In this document: piece by piece, positions 61,733 to 64,000 of the stretch | Numbering within the stretch: the first letter of the stretch is position 1 | Layout of the letters: each line of letters opens with the position of its first letter | Assembly (NCBI GenBank): GCA_033030425.1 | Contig: JAUFSD010000005.1 | Location: 1,663,001-1,727,000 of the forward strand | DNA length: 64,000 bases | Direction of reading: 5' to 3' | DNA from: Verpa conica | Lineage: Eukaryota > Ascomycota > Pezizomycetes > Pezizales > Morchellaceae | Program-made: the position numbers and the translations under genes | Notes under the pieces: model-generated | What the model was told of the DNA's origin: nothing | The model's database searches: none | Seen by the model: the letters and a program-made list of their open reading frames with translations, nothing else

Positions 61733-64000
61733 GGCGGGAGCTGACGTTGTCCAGAAATTCTATACTAACGAATTCCTTGGTTTTATAAAAGAATATGATT
61801 TATATGAATATTGTGACTTGCCTCCGCCTACTCTTTCCGGATGCTTGCCTAGATTTCTAGGGGGCAGCTGAGTATTCATGGGCTAAAAAGCAAAAAAAAA
61901 AAAAACGCAGAATTAAAAGGAGGATTCCGAGTATGTTTTCTGATACAACCACTAGATACCGTGTTTAAGAGCAAACCTCCCGAACTACTTGAATGGATCC
62001 CTTGGTAGTCTCACGACGTGGATTTGATGAATAGGGTGGAGATCTTCGATATCAGGTATGCATCCTTTAGCCTATCCATAGCTCCACTTCTGCCCGTCCA
62101 CTCTTCGTATCTACGGCTGCATGATCCTATCTCCCGTATAGTTTGTCGATAATCCTGTTTTTTTAATACATTTTGTCTTATAGGAAACACAAACACGCAT
62201 GTATATACCTCTACCACTTTTGAAGAGAAACACCTTCTAGGATCCCATTGATGAATTGTATCTAAGCGCTACATGCGTAGAAGTCACGAACCTAGGTAAC
62301 TACTGGTTAAGACATGACCCACCCATACCTACTGAAAAAGTAAAAGTAACATGCTAGCTAGGTGCCTGGATGCTTTTAAGACCACATACTGTTTGTCTTG
62401 CAATTACAGCCAAGCTACTTCAATAGCGATCAAGTCTTTTCTCGGTATCTTGCAGCACGGTACAGCTGCCAAGACCTTGACTGATCATAGTTGACCCCAT
62501 CTAGTTTGCCTGAGTCAGATCATTTGTGCGTCTTGGATTCCCAGACTAATACCTAGCCTGATCCCCCCAAACCCTTGATGCGTGCCGAGTTATTGTTACT
62601 CTAGCGTCTAGTTCTAATGCAAATATACTAGGTACTATGGAATAGTATACCATTGGTTACCATACACAGCACATAATGCGTTGGGCGCATAACCCCGCTA
62701 AATTTATAAAATTCTCCACGGAAGAGATCTCATTCTCTGGGGGTGATGTCGTTAACTTTAGGTATAGCAACTAGCTGATGGGGCCCAGCTACCAAATTGG
62801 TTAAATATCCAACCTATTGCGGATACTATGTCACACAAACAACAATAATGTCCGTTTCGCTTATTCCCGCATATGCATAAACTATTTGAACGTGGCAGTG
62901 ACGAGTGACGTCTTGACCAACTGTTATGCTAAGAACCAAAAATGGTTTAACAAACTTAGGTGGGGTGATCAACTGTGATCAAGTACATAGGTGATATGCG
63001 GGTACCACCAAGCGTCTAGGTTACTGCATACCTTGGACTGAGATTGAGATTTCCGCTCTTACGTAGCCTTAGGTAGGTTTCTTATCCCCAGCTAGACAAA
63101 ATATATTCCCATATTCTAGACATTCATTAGCTTCATGGTTGAGCGCTTTGGCGCCGTTGTAGGAACTTGGGGTTGATCATGGGTCCCATTACATGAGTGC
63201 TCCCTCAAGATGGTACGTAGGGCACCATAAACTCACATTTGTTAACACCTCCACCGTATCTTTAGGACTATGGTGTATAAATGCATGTAGACTACACCTC
63301 CTAAGGGAAATGATCTACGATCCTGGCACAGCTATGACTAGACCAACAGTTCAATATCTAATGTACGCCTTTCTATCAAAATTCCCTATTCTACTAGCCA
63401 ATACTACAGAGACGGCTCCTCAGTAATCATTTATTCCCAGAAGGAGAAATATCGAGAAACACGGCTGGTGGGCAAGGTCTATAGAAATACCTTGAGAATG
63501 TGAGCGGCCAATCAGATCCTCGGATCCGGAGTGTCACGTTTTCCGATCTTTTTTTGCCAGAGGCTATACCTATGATTGCCGATATGCAGATGATCTGCGG
63601 GATTGGAAGTATGACATGTCCCAATGAGTGTCTAAGACACTGACAGCACCACCAAACCGGATCACGTCCGTGTTCAATGTCTTATAACTGATGTAGGTTC
63701 CTGCGTACATAACATATCACTGAGATGATGTACTAATAATAATCCGATTTACATCGGTTGAGAATTTTTGTAAAGCTATCATCTCATAATATTCATCTCC
63801 ACAGCCCAGACAAAGATTTAGAGTTGAACTACACGCCAACCGCAACACTAAGCGCGTATATATCACTAGCAGAAGCACATTCTATAGACATTACTATCAC
63901 CCTAGAAGTATATGCATATGCGCCAAGGAAATATAGGGTAGTTATGCTGATGCTATAATTTCTTTTCACCGCACCGTACAAAGTATGTTTGGTGCGGGAC
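61733..64000. other. AT-rich gene-free right end
   Basis: After the upstream region of the terpene synthase gene (61733-62000) I see only short, unrecognisable ORFs, the longest being 77 codons at 63193-63426. It resembles the other relic spacers. Confidence 0.5.

Noticed and set aside
63193..63426. 77-codon ORF near the right end
   Set aside because: No features, isolated in AT-rich DNA, consistent with chance.

Overview
The window is nuclear DNA of a filamentous ascomycete (Pezizomycotina). Genes are broken by many short introns (mostly about 45-110 nt) with GTAAGT/GTATGT-like donors and CTAAC/CTGAC-like branch sites. The gene set is fungal: an RNAi Argonaute with an RGG-rich N-terminus, Mnn9, Bmt6, a CFEM protein, a GH45 cellulase with a CBM1, and a DUF4238 protein. 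Exon coordinates were worked out by hand from frame continuity and family conservation. The lineage below Pezizomycotina cannot be fixed from this sequence; the many relic-rich, AT-rich spacers would suit a repeat-rich genome.

Layout. 0-3 kb: one small ORF behind a long pyrimidine-rich leader. 3-6.8 kb: AT-rich gene-free block carrying an exact 18-bp direct repeat near its two edges. 6.9-10.3 kb: Argonaute (8 exons, intact DEDH tetrad). 11.9-12.4 kb: small secreted KRE1-like wall protein. 13.7-14.6 kb (minus): DUF1771/SMR protein with a poly-Q/H tract and a C-terminal CaaX box. 15.4 kb: MITE-like inverted repeat. 17.9-20.6 kb: NAPE-PLD-like metallo-hydrolase. 24.9-28.7 kb: 1234-aa DUF4238 protein with repeats. 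31.1-32.0 kb: nucleotidyltransferase-fold-like protein using a GC-AG intron. 32.4-37 kb: relic DNA with a decayed aldo/keto-reductase-like piece and a MITE. 37.5-38.6 kb: GH45 endoglucanase. 40.3 kb: second copy of the same MITE. 41.5-44.2 kb (minus): 10-exon transketolase. 46.7-47.8 kb: Mnn9. 48.5 kb (minus): tRNA-Lys(CTT) with a 6-nt intron. 49.9-52.5 kb: 814-aa secreted protein of unknown family with a CxxC repeat array. 53.1-54.3 kb (minus): GT8 glycosyltransferase. 56.3-57.1 kb (minus): CFEM GPI protein. 58-59 kb: Bmt6 rRNA methyltransferase. 59.8-61.7 kb (minus): class I terpene synthase whose frame breaks at the aspartate-rich motif.

The genes do not form one pathway or a cluster. Several act at the cell surface or wall (KRE1-like, Mnn9, CFEM protein, CxxC-repeat protein, GH45). 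The Argonaute lies among relic DNA that RNAi would be expected to police, but that link is inference. No prokaryote-style operon, CRISPR array or intact autonomous transposon was seen. The least explained loci are the CxxC-repeat secreted protein, the CaaX-tailed SMR protein, the repeat tail of the DUF4238 protein, and the broken terpene synthase.
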